DNA from: Haloferax sp046557615
GTDB lineage: Archaea; Halobacteriota; Halobacteria; Halobacteriales; Haloferacaceae
Length of the DNA stretch: 64,000 bases
Direction of reading: 5' to 3'
Assembly: GCF_046557615.1 (NCBI RefSeq)
Contig: NZ_JBKIII010000001.1
Location: 1,550,001 to 1,614,000, forward strand
Within the stretch, counting starts at the first letter, position 1. Every line of letters begins with the position of its first letter. Below the pieces are notes generated by a model that had not been told where the DNA came from, did no database searches, and worked only from the letters and a program-made list of their open reading frames with translations. Both the position numbers and the translations under genes were made by a program. Shown here piece after piece: positions 1-8,461 of this stretch.

Positions 1-154
1 CGCCGACGGTCGTTGTGACCGCAGGCACGCCGAGTTCGTCGGAGAGGTTGTCGACGAGTGAATCGTCAGCATCGGGGCGAACGAGGAGGACATCGTTCGT
101 CGTCCGTGCGAAGACGCCGATGTACGAAGAACCGGCGAAGGAGGCGCGAATCAC
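1..154 (-). CDS. eif6: Translation initiation factor eIF6, N-terminal part (cut by window edge)
   Basis: Partial gene; only the first 51 codons lie in the window. The frame begins with GTG at 154 and reads V-I-R-A-S-F-A-G-S-S-Y-I-G-V-F-A-R-T, the characteristic start of archaeal eIF6 (aIF6), which binds the large ribosomal subunit and blocks early subunit joining. It begins 3 bases after the L31e stop on the same strand, so it is the third gene of an L39e-L31e-eIF6 operon, an arrangement conserved in haloarchaea (known). The 3' end is outside the window, so C-terminal integrity cannot be judged. Confidence 0.9.
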   Translation of the reverse strand, partial: MIRASFAGSSYIGVFARTTNDVLLVRPDADDSLVDNLSDELGVPAVTTTVG

Positions 155-157
155 CGT

Positions 158-436
158 TTACTCTGCCGGTTCGGCTTCGACGACTGCCTCGCCGTCCTCG
201 TCGAATCGGGCGGCGCGGACGCGGAACTTGCTCGGTGGCTGTTGGCGGCCGTGTGCCCAGATGTTCTCGTTGATTTGCGGGTCGAGGCGGACTGCGTCTG
301 CATCGACCTTGAAGTGCTGTGCGAGGTGTTCGCGGATGAGCTTCATCGCGCGGCCTGCACGTTCGTACGACGGGACCTTCTTCACATCGCGGAGCGGGAC
401 GGTGACGACTCGCTCTTCGAAATCGTTTGCGCTCAT
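158..436 (-). CDS. rpl31e: 50S ribosomal protein L31e
   Basis: 92 residues, usual length for the family. It begins MSANDFEERVVTVPLRDVK and contains the L31e core with 'KVPSYERAGRAMKLIREHLA' and 'LDPQINENIWAHGRQQPPSK', which contact 23S rRNA near the peptide exit tunnel (family knowledge). The start ATG at 436 lies three bases after the L39e stop, so the two are translated from one mRNA, and eIF6 follows immediately. The acidic tail (EDGEAVVEAEPAE) is typical of halophilic adaptation. Confidence 0.97.
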   Translation of the reverse strand: MSANDFEERVVTVPLRDVKKVPSYERAGRAMKLIREHLAQHFKVDADAVRLDPQINENIWAHGRQQPPSKFRVRAARFDEDGEAVVEAEPAE

Positions 437-439
437 TGG

Positions 440-592
440 TTACTCGTCAGTGTTGCTTCGCCGCCAGTTGCGACGCTTGGGGTTTCGCGTGACTTCCATG
501 TCGGTCTTGAGCATAACCCACGCCGGAACGCGGCTGTTCTGGCGTTCGAGTTTCGCCAGACGCTTCTTCTTAGCCTTCGACTTCTTACCCAT
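440..592 (-). CDS. rpl39e: 50S ribosomal protein L39e
   Basis: A 50-residue, strongly basic protein: MGKKSKAKKKRLAKLERQ, then a segment with VPAWVMLKTD, ending in KRRNWRRSNTDE. This is full length for L39e, which lines the ribosomal exit tunnel. It is first in the L39e-L31e-eIF6 operon. It stays basic in a proteome that is otherwise acidic, as expected for a protein buried in rRNA. The region upstream of 592 is short and separates it from the oppositely oriented transporter gene. Confidence 0.96.
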   Translation of the reverse strand: MGKKSKAKKKRLAKLERQNSRVPAWVMLKTDMEVTRNPKRRNWRRSNTDE

Positions 593-743
593 AGTGGGCT
601 ACACTTTCCTTCCTCCGCATAAAATCTTGTTCCTTCGCGTTTCAGTAGTGTGAGGCGTCCCCACACGGTTGAATCGAGCCACGTGCGACGCAGACGCCGC
701 CGAACCGACTCATTCAGTACCTTCGACAGACAACGCCGAGAAG

Positions 744-1679
744 ATGAGTCGGTCCCGCACCATCGTCGCCTTTCTCGCCCTCTCTGCTATCTGGGGGAGC
801 GCATTTCTCTCGACCGAAATCGCCCTTCAATTCATCCCACCCGCGTTCCTCGGCGCGATTCGGTTCGACATCGCGGCGCTCCTCCTCTTCGTGATTGCCG
901 TCGCCCGCGGCGACAGACTCCTTCCCGAACGCTCTGAGTGGCGTCGAATCCTCGCGGGCGGCTTCTTCGCCATCGGCGCACACCACGCGCTGTTGTTCTC
1001 CGGGCAAGTGTACATCCCCGGCTCTGTCGCCTCTGTCCTCCTCGGCATCATCCCGCTGATGACGCCGACGCTCACCCGACTCACGTCGTCGCGCCGAAAG
1101 CTCTCGCCGCTCAGTGTAGTCGGCCTCGTCCTCGGCTTTCTGGGTCTCGTCATCATCGCCAACCCGAATCCCGAGAACCTTCTTTCCTCCAATCTTCTCG
1201 GTGCAGTCCTCGTCTTCGGGTCCGCCCTCGCGTTCGCCCTCGGCGCGGTGTTTACCCACGACAGCGAGACGGACATGTCCTTGCTCGCCGTGCAGGCGTG
1301 GATGATGCTCATCGGCGCAGTCACGCTCCACCTCACGAGCATCGCCCTCCCGTGGGAGTCCGCGTCCGACGCAGTGTGGACCACGACGTCGGTTGGGACG
1401 CTCGTCTACCTCGCCGTCGTCGCGGGCGCGGGTGGGTTTCTCCTCTACTTCTGGCTGCTCGACCGAATCGGCCCCGTCGAATCAAGCCTCTTAGAGTACG
1501 TCATTCCGCTCTTTGCGGCTCTCGCTGACTGGATTGTTCTCGACCGCGTGCCGACGCTCACGACCGTTCTCGGGTTCGTGTTCATCTTCGTCGGCTTCCT
1601 CTTGTTCAAGCGGACGGTGATTCGCGGTGAACTCCGGCGTATGGTCGATGGCCGGCGGAGTCGGCCAACCGACGACTGA
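744..1679 (+). CDS. DMT-superfamily (EamA/RhaT-like) transporter
   Basis: 311 residues with about ten hydrophobic segments arranged as two EamA repeats (roughly residues 5-140 and 155-290). This is the usual size and layout of drug/metabolite exporters of the DMT superfamily. The first helix reads 'IVAFLALSAIWGSAFLSTEI' and the second repeat contains 'GAGGFLLYFWLLDRIGPVES', a typical EamA tail motif. ATG at 744 is chosen because residues encoded upstream of it are not membrane-like. Substrate cannot be deduced. The next gene (thpR) is convergent and ends only 3 bases away. Confidence 0.85.
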   Translation: MSRSRTIVAFLALSAIWGSAFLSTEIALQFIPPAFLGAIRFDIAALLLFVIAVARGDRLLPERSEWRRILAGGFFAIGAHHALLFSGQVYIPGSVASVLLGIIPLMTPTLTRLTSSRRKLSPLSVVGLVLGFLGLVIIANPNPENLLSSNLLGAVLVFGSALAFALGAVFTHDSETDMSLLAVQAWMMLIGAVTLHLTSIALPWESASDAVWTTTSVGTLVYLAVVAGAGGFLLYFWLLDRIGPVESSLLEYVIPLFAALADWIVLDRVPTLTTVLGFVFIFVGFLLFKRTVIRGELRRMVDGRRSRPTDD

Positions 1680-1682
1680 CCT

Positions 1683-2237
1683 TCAGAGCGAACAGCGAGC
1701 GACCGTCTCGTAGTTCGGCCCCTCCGACGTGAGTTCGCTCTTCTTTATTCGAACTTCGCGCACGCGAAACGACCCAATCTCGGGTGCTTCCTCTTCGAGA
1801 ATATCGCGGACGTAGTTCTTACTTCGCGCGTCGTTCATCCGCGCGAGGGTGAGGTGTGGCGAAAAGTCGCGCTCGTCGGGGTCGAACCCGAGCGCCGCCA
1901 GTTCGGGGTCGAGTGCGTCGTGGACTCGAGTCATCTCGTCGGCCCCGTCGTGAACACCGGCCCAGATGACGCGAATGTAATCGAGCGACGGGAACGCACC
2001 CAAGCCACCGAGAGAAGCGTCGAACGGTTCGACACCCGATTCGTCGATGGCGGTTTCGACGGCATCGGTGACGTGACGCAGTTGGTCCGTTGGTGTCTCG
2101 CCGAGGAAGTTGAGGGTGATGTGCGCCTGCGCCGGGTTGGTGTATCGAAGACCGTCTGCATCGGAGAAGAGTGCCTGTGCGTCCGCGACCGAATCGGAGA
2201 GCGACGCTGGGAGGTCGAGAGCGACGAACAACCGCAT
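1683..2237 (-). CDS. thpR: RNA 2',3'-cyclic phosphodiesterase (LigT/2H family)
   Basis: 184 residues. Two HxTx motifs define the 2H phosphoesterase fold: H39-I-T-L and H128-L-T-L, each in its usual context ('AHITLNFLGETP' and 'SPHLTLARMN'). The family opens 2',3'-cyclic phosphates on RNA and can ligate tRNA halves in vitro. The start MRLFVALDLP at 2237 is the canonical N-terminus; an in-frame ATG five codons upstream is less likely. It is followed downstream by the convergent DMT transporter and preceded by a histidine phosphatase on the same strand. Confidence 0.9.
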   Translation of the reverse strand: MRLFVALDLPASLSDSVADAQALFSDADGLRYTNPAQAHITLNFLGETPTDQLRHVTDAVETAIDESGVEPFDASLGGLGAFPSLDYIRVIWAGVHDGADEMTRVHDALDPELAALGFDPDERDFSPHLTLARMNDARSKNYVRDILEEEAPEIGSFRVREVRIKKSELTSEGPNYETVARCSL

Positions 2238-2279
2238 GAGAAGAGATAGCACGGAAACGGACGTATAGATTCCGCCGAC

Positions 2280-2900
2280 TCAATCGTCGTCTGTGTCTGC
2301 GAGTGCGTCCGATTCTGCGTGCTTGTCTTCGTCGGGAATCCACGTCCGGACGACGCCAGCGAGATTCCCGTCGATAAAGGTCGCTTCGTACACGTCGGGC
2401 ATCGACAGACCAGACCAGAACTCGTAGCCGTAGTGTGGGTCGAAGTCGTTCAAAATCAAGGCCAAGAGCGTGCCGTGGGTGCCGACGACGACGTGGCGTC
2501 CGGGGTAGGCTTCGAGTAGTCGGTCGAGCGCGCCGACACCACGAGCCTGGGCTTCGACGTGGGATTCGCCACCGGGGTGCGAGTCAGTCGGATTCGCCCA
2601 CAGGTGTTCGACCGCCGACTCGAAGTCTTCGACGTGCTGGCCTCCCAGTTCGCGTTCTCGCAGGTCGTCGTCGATGACGAGCGGCACGTCGGCAACGTCC
2701 GCGACGCCTTCGACGGTCGCTCTCGCCCGTTCGTACGGACTGGTGACGACGACATCCGCGACAGGGCTGAGGAGCGTCGTAACTCGTGCGGCGGCGCGGC
2801 GACCCTGTCGTGAGAGGCCGCGAGTACGCTCGGTGTCGGGGACGTACGGCGAGTGGGCGTGGCGAACGAACGAGACCACCGTCGCCGTCGGGACGTTCAT
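2280..2900 (-). CDS. Histidine phosphatase superfamily (phosphoglycerate-mutase-like) protein
   Basis: 206 residues. The N-terminal catalytic motif is V-R13-H14-A-H, followed by 'TERTRGLSRQGRRAA' and 'SPYERARAT', and the second catalytic histidine sits in 'VVVGTHGTLLAL'. H14 is the expected phospho-acceptor. The RHAH variant replaces the more common RHGE/RHGQ, so it is a generic phosphatase rather than a glycolytic mutase (inference). Substrate unknown. It lies on the same strand as thpR with a 42-base gap, possibly co-transcribed. Confidence 0.82.
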   Translation of the reverse strand: MNVPTATVVSFVRHAHSPYVPDTERTRGLSRQGRRAAARVTTLLSPVADVVVTSPYERARATVEGVADVADVPLVIDDDLRERELGGQHVEDFESAVEHLWANPTDSHPGGESHVEAQARGVGALDRLLEAYPGRHVVVGTHGTLLALILNDFDPHYGYEFWSGLSMPDVYEATFIDGNLAGVVRTWIPDEDKHAESDALADTDDD

Positions 2901-2990
2901 TGGTAGACGGCCACCACCCGAGGCTAAAAAGCGGTCGATATCAGCGTTCTGACGTAGCGTTTAACCGATTCGACACCCAAGCGCGGCTAT

Positions 2991-3734
2991 ATGACCGACG
3001 ACGACGGCAACCGAACGCACAAGTTCTCTGAGGGTCAGGGCTTCGACCAAGACTACTCGGACTTCTCGCTCGACCCGCCGGAGCTGAAGGTCGACCCGAC
3101 GAAGGTCGACCCGGTCGACTCGCGCGTCCTCACTGACATCCTCGACCGAAAGAACATCGACCCCGACGAAGTTGACTTCGAGCAACTGCTCGACGTCGGC
3201 CTCTCGTACATGCAAATCAACCGCTTCGAAGAGGCAACGGAGGCCTTCGAGCGTGTCGCTCGCTACGCCCAAGACGACGCTCCTATCGCCCAAGAAGCGT
3301 GGGTCAACAAGGGTGCGGCCCACGCCGAACTCGAAGAGTGGGACGAAGCAATCGGTGCGTACTACGAGGCACTCTCGCTGGACGACGACTCCGAACACGC
3401 CGCGACCGCTCACACCAACCTCGCGTACGCGCTGTGGGAGTCTGGCCGAACCACGGACGCGCTCGACCACGCAGAGCGCGCCGTCGAACTCGACCCACGA
3501 TTCGGACAGGCCTGGTACAATCGCGGCTTCTTCCTCCACGAGCGCGGCCTCAACGAGGAAGCCGTCAACGCCTTCGACAACGCCATCCGCCTCGGACAGA
3601 ACGCGCCGTACGTCCTCGAAGAGAAGGCACGTGCGCTCGAAGAACTCGGCCGCGACGAAGAAGCAGAACAGGCCCAGAAACAGGCTGACGAGGTTCGAGA
3701 GCAGGCCGAACAGCAGATGGTCGAGGAGTTCTAG
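2991..3734 (+). CDS. Tetratricopeptide-repeat protein
   Basis: 247 residues; about five TPR units between residues 60 and 240, for example 'AWVNKGAAHAELEEWDEAIG', 'AHTNLAYALWESGRTTDALD' and 'AWYNRGFFLHERGLNEEAVN'. The first ~60 residues are acidic and non-repetitive. There is no signal peptide or membrane segment, so it is a cytoplasmic protein-protein interaction scaffold; the partner is unknown. The DUF424 gene starts directly after its stop codon, so the two are one transcription unit. Confidence 0.88.
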   Translation: MTDDDGNRTHKFSEGQGFDQDYSDFSLDPPELKVDPTKVDPVDSRVLTDILDRKNIDPDEVDFEQLLDVGLSYMQINRFEEATEAFERVARYAQDDAPIAQEAWVNKGAAHAELEEWDEAIGAYYEALSLDDDSEHAATAHTNLAYALWESGRTTDALDHAERAVELDPRFGQAWYNRGFFLHERGLNEEAVNAFDNAIRLGQNAPYVLEEKARALEELGRDEEAEQAQKQADEVREQAEQQMVEEF

Positions 3735-4037
3735 ATGCTGCTCCGCGAGCGCGAGACGCCCGAAGGCCTGCTGGTCTCGGTCTGTGATTCCGACTGTCTC
3801 GGCGAGACTTACACCGACGGCGGTGTCTCGCTGGACGTGACCGAGGACTTCTACGGCGGCGACGACGCCGAAGACGCCGACACCGACGCGGTGGTCGATA
3901 GCCTCAACCGTGCCACCGTTGCCAACATCGTCGGCGAAGAAGCAGTGAGCGTCGCTATCGACGCAGGCCTCGTCGATGAGGAGACCGTCCTCGAAGTCGA
4001 TGGCACGCTCCACGCGCAACTGCTCTGGCTTCGATAA
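3735..4037 (+). CDS. DUF424 family protein
   Basis: 100 residues, matching the small archaeal DUF424 family in length and layout: N-terminal 'LLRERETPEGLLVSVCDSDC' with 'LGETYTDGGVSLDVTEDFYGG', then 'ATVANIVGEEAVSVAIDAGL'. The ATG follows the TPR gene stop with no gap, implying translational coupling. The family is widespread in archaea, but its biochemical role is not established; none is asserted here. Confidence 0.82.
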   Translation: MLLRERETPEGLLVSVCDSDCLGETYTDGGVSLDVTEDFYGGDDAEDADTDAVVDSLNRATVANIVGEEAVSVAIDAGLVDEETVLEVDGTLHAQLLWLR

Positions 4038-4183
4038 CGCTCCATTTCGACTTCGAGACACACGGTTCGTCGTCCGATTGTCGGCACTTTTTCTATCGTG
4101 TGAGTGTTAGCGAAACCAGAATCGGTTTCGAGAAGACGCCGGGACCGAAGACGTGTTGTGCCTACAGGAACAAGCCATGACCA

Positions 4184-5464
4184 ATGGGAGTGCAGGAACC
4201 GTATCCTATCGACGTTGACACTATCCGCGCGGACTTTCCGATTCTCCAGCGCCGCGTCGGTGGTGACATTTCGACCCCCGGTGAGAGCGAGGACGACACC
4301 GTTCCGCTCGTCTATCTCGACAACGCCGCCACGAGTCACACGCCGAAGCAGGTCGTTGACTCAATCGTGGACTACTACTACGGCTACAACTCGAACGTCC
4401 ACCGCGGAATTCACCACCTGAGCCAAGAGGCCTCTGTCGCCTACGAGGACGCTCACGACCGAGTGGCAGAGTTCATCGGCGCGTCCGGCGGCCGCGAAGA
4501 AGTCGTCTTCACGAAGAACACGACCGAATCGATGAACCTCGTCGCCTACGCGTGGGGCCTGAACGAACTCGGTCCCGGCGACTCTGTCGTCCTCACCGAG
4601 ATGGAACACCACGCCTCGCTGGTCACCTGGCAACAGATTTGTAAGAAAACGGGTGCTGAGGCACGCTTCATCCGCATCGACGACGAGGGCCGCCTCGACA
4701 TGGACCACGCGAAAGAACTCATCGACGACTCCACGAAGATGGTCTCTGTCGTACACGTCTCCAACACCCTCGGCACTATCAACCCCGTCGCCGACCTCGC
4801 CGACCTCGCCCACGACGTTGGCGCGTACATCTTCGTCGATGGCGCACAGTCGGTCCCGACGCGACCCGTGGATGTCGAGGAAATCGACGCCGACTTCTTC
4901 GCCTTCTCGGGCCACAAGATGTGCGGTCCAACCGGTATCGGCGCGCTCTACGGGAAGCGCGAGATTCTCGAAGAGATGGAACCCTACCTCTACGGTGGCG
5001 AGATGATTCGTCGCGTCACCTACGAAGATGCAACGTGGGAGGACCTCCCGTGGAAGTTCGAGGCCGGAACCCCGCCGATTGCGCAGGGTATCGCCTTCGC
5101 CGCCGCCGTCGATTATCTGGACGAAATCGGTATGGAGAACGTCCAAGCCCACGAGGAACTCCTCGCCGAGTACGCCTACGACCGCCTCAGCGAGTTCGAC
5201 GATATCGAAATCTACGGCCCGCCGGGCGACGACCGCGGCGGCCTCGTCGCGTTCAACCTCGATGGCGTCCACGCCCACGACCTCTCCAGTATCCTCAACG
5301 AGCAGGGCATCGCCATCCGCGCGGGCGACCACTGTACGCAACCACTCCACGACAAACTTGGCGCGGCGGCCTCGACGCGCGCGTCCTTCTACATCTACAA
5401 CACCAAAGACGAGATTGACGCGCTCGTCGAAGGGCTCGAAGTCGCACGCGACCTGTTTGCGTAA
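4184..5464 (+). CDS. sufS: Cysteine desulfurase SufS (group II, PLP-dependent)
   Basis: 426 residues, full length. PLP-enzyme landmarks are visible: 'YLDNAATSHTPKQV', 'TEMEHHASLVTWQ', the Schiff-base lysine in 'FFAFSGHKMCGPTGIG', and the persulfide cysteine in 'IRAGDHCTQPLHDKL'. It mobilises sulfur from cysteine for Fe-S assembly. SufU, its usual acceptor/scaffold, lies 0.85 kb downstream on the same strand, separated by an MscS-like gene. GTG at 4190 is a possible alternative start; ATG 4184 is preferred. Confidence 0.95.
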   Translation: MGVQEPYPIDVDTIRADFPILQRRVGGDISTPGESEDDTVPLVYLDNAATSHTPKQVVDSIVDYYYGYNSNVHRGIHHLSQEASVAYEDAHDRVAEFIGASGGREEVVFTKNTTESMNLVAYAWGLNELGPGDSVVLTEMEHHASLVTWQQICKKTGAEARFIRIDDEGRLDMDHAKELIDDSTKMVSVVHVSNTLGTINPVADLADLAHDVGAYIFVDGAQSVPTRPVDVEEIDADFFAFSGHKMCGPTGIGALYGKREILEEMEPYLYGGEMIRRVTYEDATWEDLPWKFEAGTPPIAQGIAFAAAVDYLDEIGMENVQAHEELLAEYAYDRLSEFDDIEIYGPPGDDRGGLVAFNLDGVHAHDLSSILNEQGIAIRAGDHCTQPLHDKLGAAASTRASFYIYNTKDEIDALVEGLEVARDLFA

Positions 5465-5477
5465 TTCAGGTCTCCGT

Positions 5478-5580
5478 CCGCGAACGAAGTGAGCGGGGTG
5501 AGGAGTCCCCGACGGGGACGACGAATCCTTTTGGTCCAGCTTTTATCGAGCGAGCAAAGCGAGCGCAGCGTAAAAGGTGG
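5478..5580. repeat. Probable dispersed intergenic repeat element
   Basis: The gap between sufS and the MscS-like gene has a low-complexity composition unlike the flanks: 'GAACGAAGTGAGCGGGGTGA', 'CCCCGACGGGG' (a 4-base stem), 'CCTTTTGGTCCAGCTTTTAT', then runs of GCGAG/GAGCG and 'TAAAAGGTGG'. I recall similar 'TTTTGGTCCAGCTTTT...GCGAGCGAAGCGAGC' tracts between genes in several haloarchaeal genomes (memory, not checked). The element is not coding. It extends the downstream reading frame artificially and should not be used to choose the start of the MscS-like gene. Confidence 0.5.
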
Positions 5581-5653
5581 TCTCACGACACGACATCGTG
5601 CCCGACTGTCACGTTCGGAATCACTTTGTCAGTGTGCTTCTTCGCCACATGGT

Positions 5654-6238
5654 ATGTTCTCCTTACAAACTGGAGGCATCGGCGAACTCGTCGAGATGAC
5701 GATTAGTGAGTTCGTTCTCAACATCGCCGAGGCCGCCCCGAAAATTCTCGCTGCACTCGTCTTCGTCACGCTCGCGTACGTCACAATCCGCGTGATTCTG
5801 TACATCCTTCGGGGCGTCCTCGATGGACTCTACCCGGACGAACAAGACCTCGTGGTCGATTTGGGGGTCGCTATCGCGGGTGTCTTCCTGTGGTTCGGCG
5901 TGGCGTTGACGCTCCTCAATATCGTCGGGATGGGCGAGATTGCCGCGAGTCTCGGGACCGCCGCCGGGTTCATCGCACTCGGTGTCTCCTACGCGCTGTC
6001 GAACATGATTGCCGACACGGTCGCTGGCGTCTACCTCCTGCGCGACCCGGATTTCAATCCCGGTGACCGAGTGAAGTCCGACCCGGTGACGGGCACAGTG
6101 ACCGCTATCGAACTCCGAAAGACGCGCTTCGAGAGCGACGATGGTGATACGGTCGTCGTGGCGAATCGCGACGTAGAGAAGAAGTGGACGAAGTACGACG
6201 AGGCCGTGACGACCACAGCATCGGTACAACAGTCGTAA
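5654..6238 (+). CDS. MscS-like mechanosensitive ion channel domain protein
   Basis: 194 residues with three predicted membrane helices (about residues 22-45, 55-80 and 86-112), then a short beta-rich cytoplasmic domain. The pore-helix region 'GTAAGFIALGVSYALSNMIA' followed by 'LLRDPDFNPGDRV' and 'GTVTAIELRKTRFES' matches the MscS pore helix and beta domain, although the protein is shorter than E. coli MscS. Likely an osmotic release or ion channel. ATG 5654 is chosen; ATG 5696 is an alternative. Frame extension upstream runs into the intergenic repeat and is rejected. Confidence 0.85.
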   Translation: MFSLQTGGIGELVEMTISEFVLNIAEAAPKILAALVFVTLAYVTIRVILYILRGVLDGLYPDEQDLVVDLGVAIAGVFLWFGVALTLLNIVGMGEIAASLGTAAGFIALGVSYALSNMIADTVAGVYLLRDPDFNPGDRVKSDPVTGTVTAIELRKTRFESDDGDTVVVANRDVEKKWTKYDEAVTTTASVQQS

Positions 6239-6310
6239 CCGGCCAAACCGACCGCCTCGTGCCCCCCGGAATTCTTTTACGGCGTTCGGGCGTAGCGATG
6301 GCGAAGACCA

Positions 6311-6736
6311 ATGGGCATCGGTTCAGACATGTATCGTCAGCAGATTTTGGACCACTACAAGAGTCCCCGAAACCACGGTCGGCTGCCCGAAGCGACGTTC
6401 AGCCACACCGGGGAGAACCCTTCCTGCGGCGATACGATTACGATGGACGTGCAACTCGCCGACGACGGCGAAACAATCGAGCGCGTCGCTTTCTCTGGCG
6501 ACGGGTGTGCGATTAGCCAAGCCTCCGCGAGTATGCTCACCCAACGACTTCCGGGGACGACGCTCTCGGAGTTGGAAGCGATGGACACCGACGACATCAC
6601 CGAGATGCTCGGCGTCGATATCTCGCCGATGCGCATCAAGTGCGCCGTCCTCGCGCGCCAAGTCGCCCAAGACGGGGCGAAGATTTTCGAAGGCGACATC
6701 GACATCGAGAAGACGAAAACCGAAGACGACGCTTAA
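6311..6736 (+). CDS. sufU: SufU-type Fe-S cluster assembly scaffold / sulfur acceptor
   Basis: 141 residues. The three conserved cysteines of the IscU/SufU fold are present in 'ENPSCGDTITM', 'FSGDGCAISQASASML' and 'RIKCAVLARQV'. It begins MGIGSDMYRQQILDHYKSPR, the standard SufU N-terminus. With SufS upstream it forms the sulfur-transfer pair for Fe-S biogenesis. Its last bases overlap the 3' end of the convergent DUF1641 gene by 4 bases. Confidence 0.93.
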   Translation: MGIGSDMYRQQILDHYKSPRNHGRLPEATFSHTGENPSCGDTITMDVQLADDGETIERVAFSGDGCAISQASASMLTQRLPGTTLSELEAMDTDDITEMLGVDISPMRIKCAVLARQVAQDGAKIFEGDIDIEKTKTEDDA

Positions 6737-7158
6737 TTCGACTGGTCTTTTTCTTCCTGTGCGCCGAGGGCCGCAGCGAGTGCGACGAGATAGCCTAACC
6801 CGGCTTTGACTTCCGGGTCCCGCGCCGCTCGAAGGAGTCCGACTGCACCGAGGGGTTTCGAGTCGGCGGCTTCGGCATCGCCGACGGCGGCAAGCAGTCG
6901 CTTGATTCCGGCGACCGTTTCGGGGTCGGCGGCGTCGTCGGCAATCTCGCCGAACGCCGTGCCGGTCTTCGCCAACGAGTGAATCATCTCGTCGTCTACC
7001 GCACCCATGCCGAGTTCGACCACGTCGATGAGTTCGTTGAGGAGGCCGAGGCGTTCGACGAAGAGCGCGACTTCTTCGGGGTTGTTCTCGATGGCCGCGA
7101 CGAGTTCGTCGGAGGCCTGCGATTCAGTTTGTGTGTCTTGATTTTGCATCGTCGTCAC
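6733..7158 (-). CDS. DUF1641 family protein
   Basis: 141 residues, predominantly helical and acidic, with the DUF1641 pattern 'LVAAIENNPEEVALFVERLG', 'LVALAAALGAQ' near the end and 'GAVGLLRAARDPEVKAGLGY' in the C-terminal third. It lies one base after the stop of the flavoprotein gene on the same strand, so both are translated from one mRNA. DUF1641 proteins often neighbour SQR-like flavoproteins or formate dehydrogenases (known), but their biochemical role is unclear. Confidence 0.85.
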   Translation of the reverse strand: MTTMQNQDTQTESQASDELVAAIENNPEEVALFVERLGLLNELIDVVELGMGAVDDEMIHSLAKTGTAFGEIADDAADPETVAGIKRLLAAVGDAEAADSKPLGAVGLLRAARDPEVKAGLGYLVALAAALGAQEEKDQSN

Positions 7159-7159
7159 C

Positions 7160-8305
7160 TCAGATCATGCCGCGGGCGGTCAGCCAGTACGATTCGTTGT
7201 ACGCGTGTTTCGCCCAGTGGATGGGCTTCGACGGCCTGCGCATCGTCGGCGCGTGGTCGTAGTCGAACGAGACGAACGTCGCGTGGTCAAGTCCTGTCTC
7301 TACAAAGCACACCGTCTTGCCGTCGTAGAGTTTCGTCGGCGTTTGCCCGCGGATTTCCGCGGCGATACGGTCGGCAACGGTGAACGCTTGGAAGTGTGCC
7401 GCACTGCCCGCTTTCGGAATCGAGAGTGCCGCCGTGTCGCCGATGGCGTACACGTCGGGAACGGCGGTTGCCGCCAGCGTTCGAGGGTTGACATCGACCC
7501 ATCCCTTGTCCCCGAGTCCCGACTCGATTATCATCTCGTCGCCACTGTGTGGCGGAATTCCGACGAAGAGATCGTAGTCGAGTTCGTCGCCCGAGCGCGT
7601 CGTGATGACCTGTGCGTCGGGGTCGATTGCTTCGACGACGAACTCCGTCTCGACGCGGATGTCGCGGGCGTCGAAAATCGGGTCAGCCCACTCGGCGATT
7701 TCGGGTTTCTTGTGGCTCCGGGGGAGTGGGTAGGTGTAGACGATTTCCGTCTGCTCTCGGAGGCCGTGATTTCGAAGCCAATCGTCCACGATGAAGGTGA
7801 ATTCGAGCGGTGCGGCCGGGCACATGTGCGGCATGCCGATGACGCTCAACACGAGACGGCCGCCGTCGAACGTTGCGAGCGCGTCGCGGAGCTTTTCGGC
7901 ACCCTGTGCGCTGTAGAAGTGATGTGCGCCGTCTTTCAACCCCGGAATCGCGTCGGGGTCGAGTTTCGACCCAGTTGCGAGTACGAGTTTGTCGTACGGA
8001 ACCTCTTCGTCGCCGTCTTGGCAGATGAGACGCTTCTGTTCGGTATCGACGTGGCGTACGCGGTTCGTCACGACCGTCACGCGGTTATCTAGGAGGTCGC
8101 GCAAGTCTCGAACGCCGTCTTCGACTTCTGCGAGTCCGAACGGAACGTAGAGAAACACCGGCTTGTAGACGTGTTTCGTGTCGTCCGAGATGAGGACAAT
8201 CTCAACTTCACCCTCGTCGATTTCTCTAACGAGTCCAGCAGCGAGATGGTTCGAAACGACCGTTCCGCCAGTTCCACCACCAACTACGACGATTCGTTGT
8301 GTCAT
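7160..8305 (-). CDS. NAD(P)/FAD-dependent oxidoreductase, sulfide:quinone oxidoreductase-like
   Basis: 381 residues. An N-terminal dinucleotide-binding motif 'VVVGGGTGGTVVSNHLA' is followed by 'LVLATGSKLDPDAIPG' and a second FAD contact 'DVYAIGDTAALSIPKAGSAA'. 'IGMPHMCPAAPLEF' holds the CPAAP cysteine motif typical of SQR-like proteins. Start ATG 8305 is preceded by a good Shine-Dalgarno (AGGTGA on the minus strand). Its pairing with DUF1641 suggests membrane-associated sulfide or persulfide oxidation (inference). Whether it has all SQR redox cysteines needs an alignment. Confidence 0.85.
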   Translation of the reverse strand: MTQRIVVVGGGTGGTVVSNHLAAGLVREIDEGEVEIVLISDDTKHVYKPVFLYVPFGLAEVEDGVRDLRDLLDNRVTVVTNRVRHVDTEQKRLICQDGDEEVPYDKLVLATGSKLDPDAIPGLKDGAHHFYSAQGAEKLRDALATFDGGRLVLSVIGMPHMCPAAPLEFTFIVDDWLRNHGLREQTEIVYTYPLPRSHKKPEIAEWADPIFDARDIRVETEFVVEAIDPDAQVITTRSGDELDYDLFVGIPPHSGDEMIIESGLGDKGWVDVNPRTLAATAVPDVYAIGDTAALSIPKAGSAAHFQAFTVADRIAAEIRGQTPTKLYDGKTVCFVETGLDHATFVSFDYDHAPTMRRPSKPIHWAKHAYNESYWLTARGMI

Positions 8306-8346
8306 CTAGTTCACCTGTATAGAGTGACGAGTGCATGTGAGATAGT

Positions 8347-8365
8347 CTTGTAAGCTATTTCCAAG
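8347..8365. promoter_or_regulatory. Imperfect dyad upstream of the SQR-like gene
   Basis: CTTGTAA-GCTAT-TTCCAAG on the plus strand is a 7-5-7 inverted repeat with one mismatch. It lies 42-60 bases upstream of the flavoprotein start, in promoter position. Possible operator; evidence is symmetry and location only. Confidence 0.3.
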
Positions 8366-8461
8366 AATTCGAGAACGAATCGAGGTAATTGCCCGCCAAG
8401 AAAGATTTTCTGAACCGAGTATTTCAAGAAGGTTGCACTATCGACTGTAGTGACTAGTGGT

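Noticed and set aside
2961..4061. A 366-codon minus-strand frame
   Set aside because: Antisense to the TPR and DUF424 genes, whose protein motifs are unambiguous.
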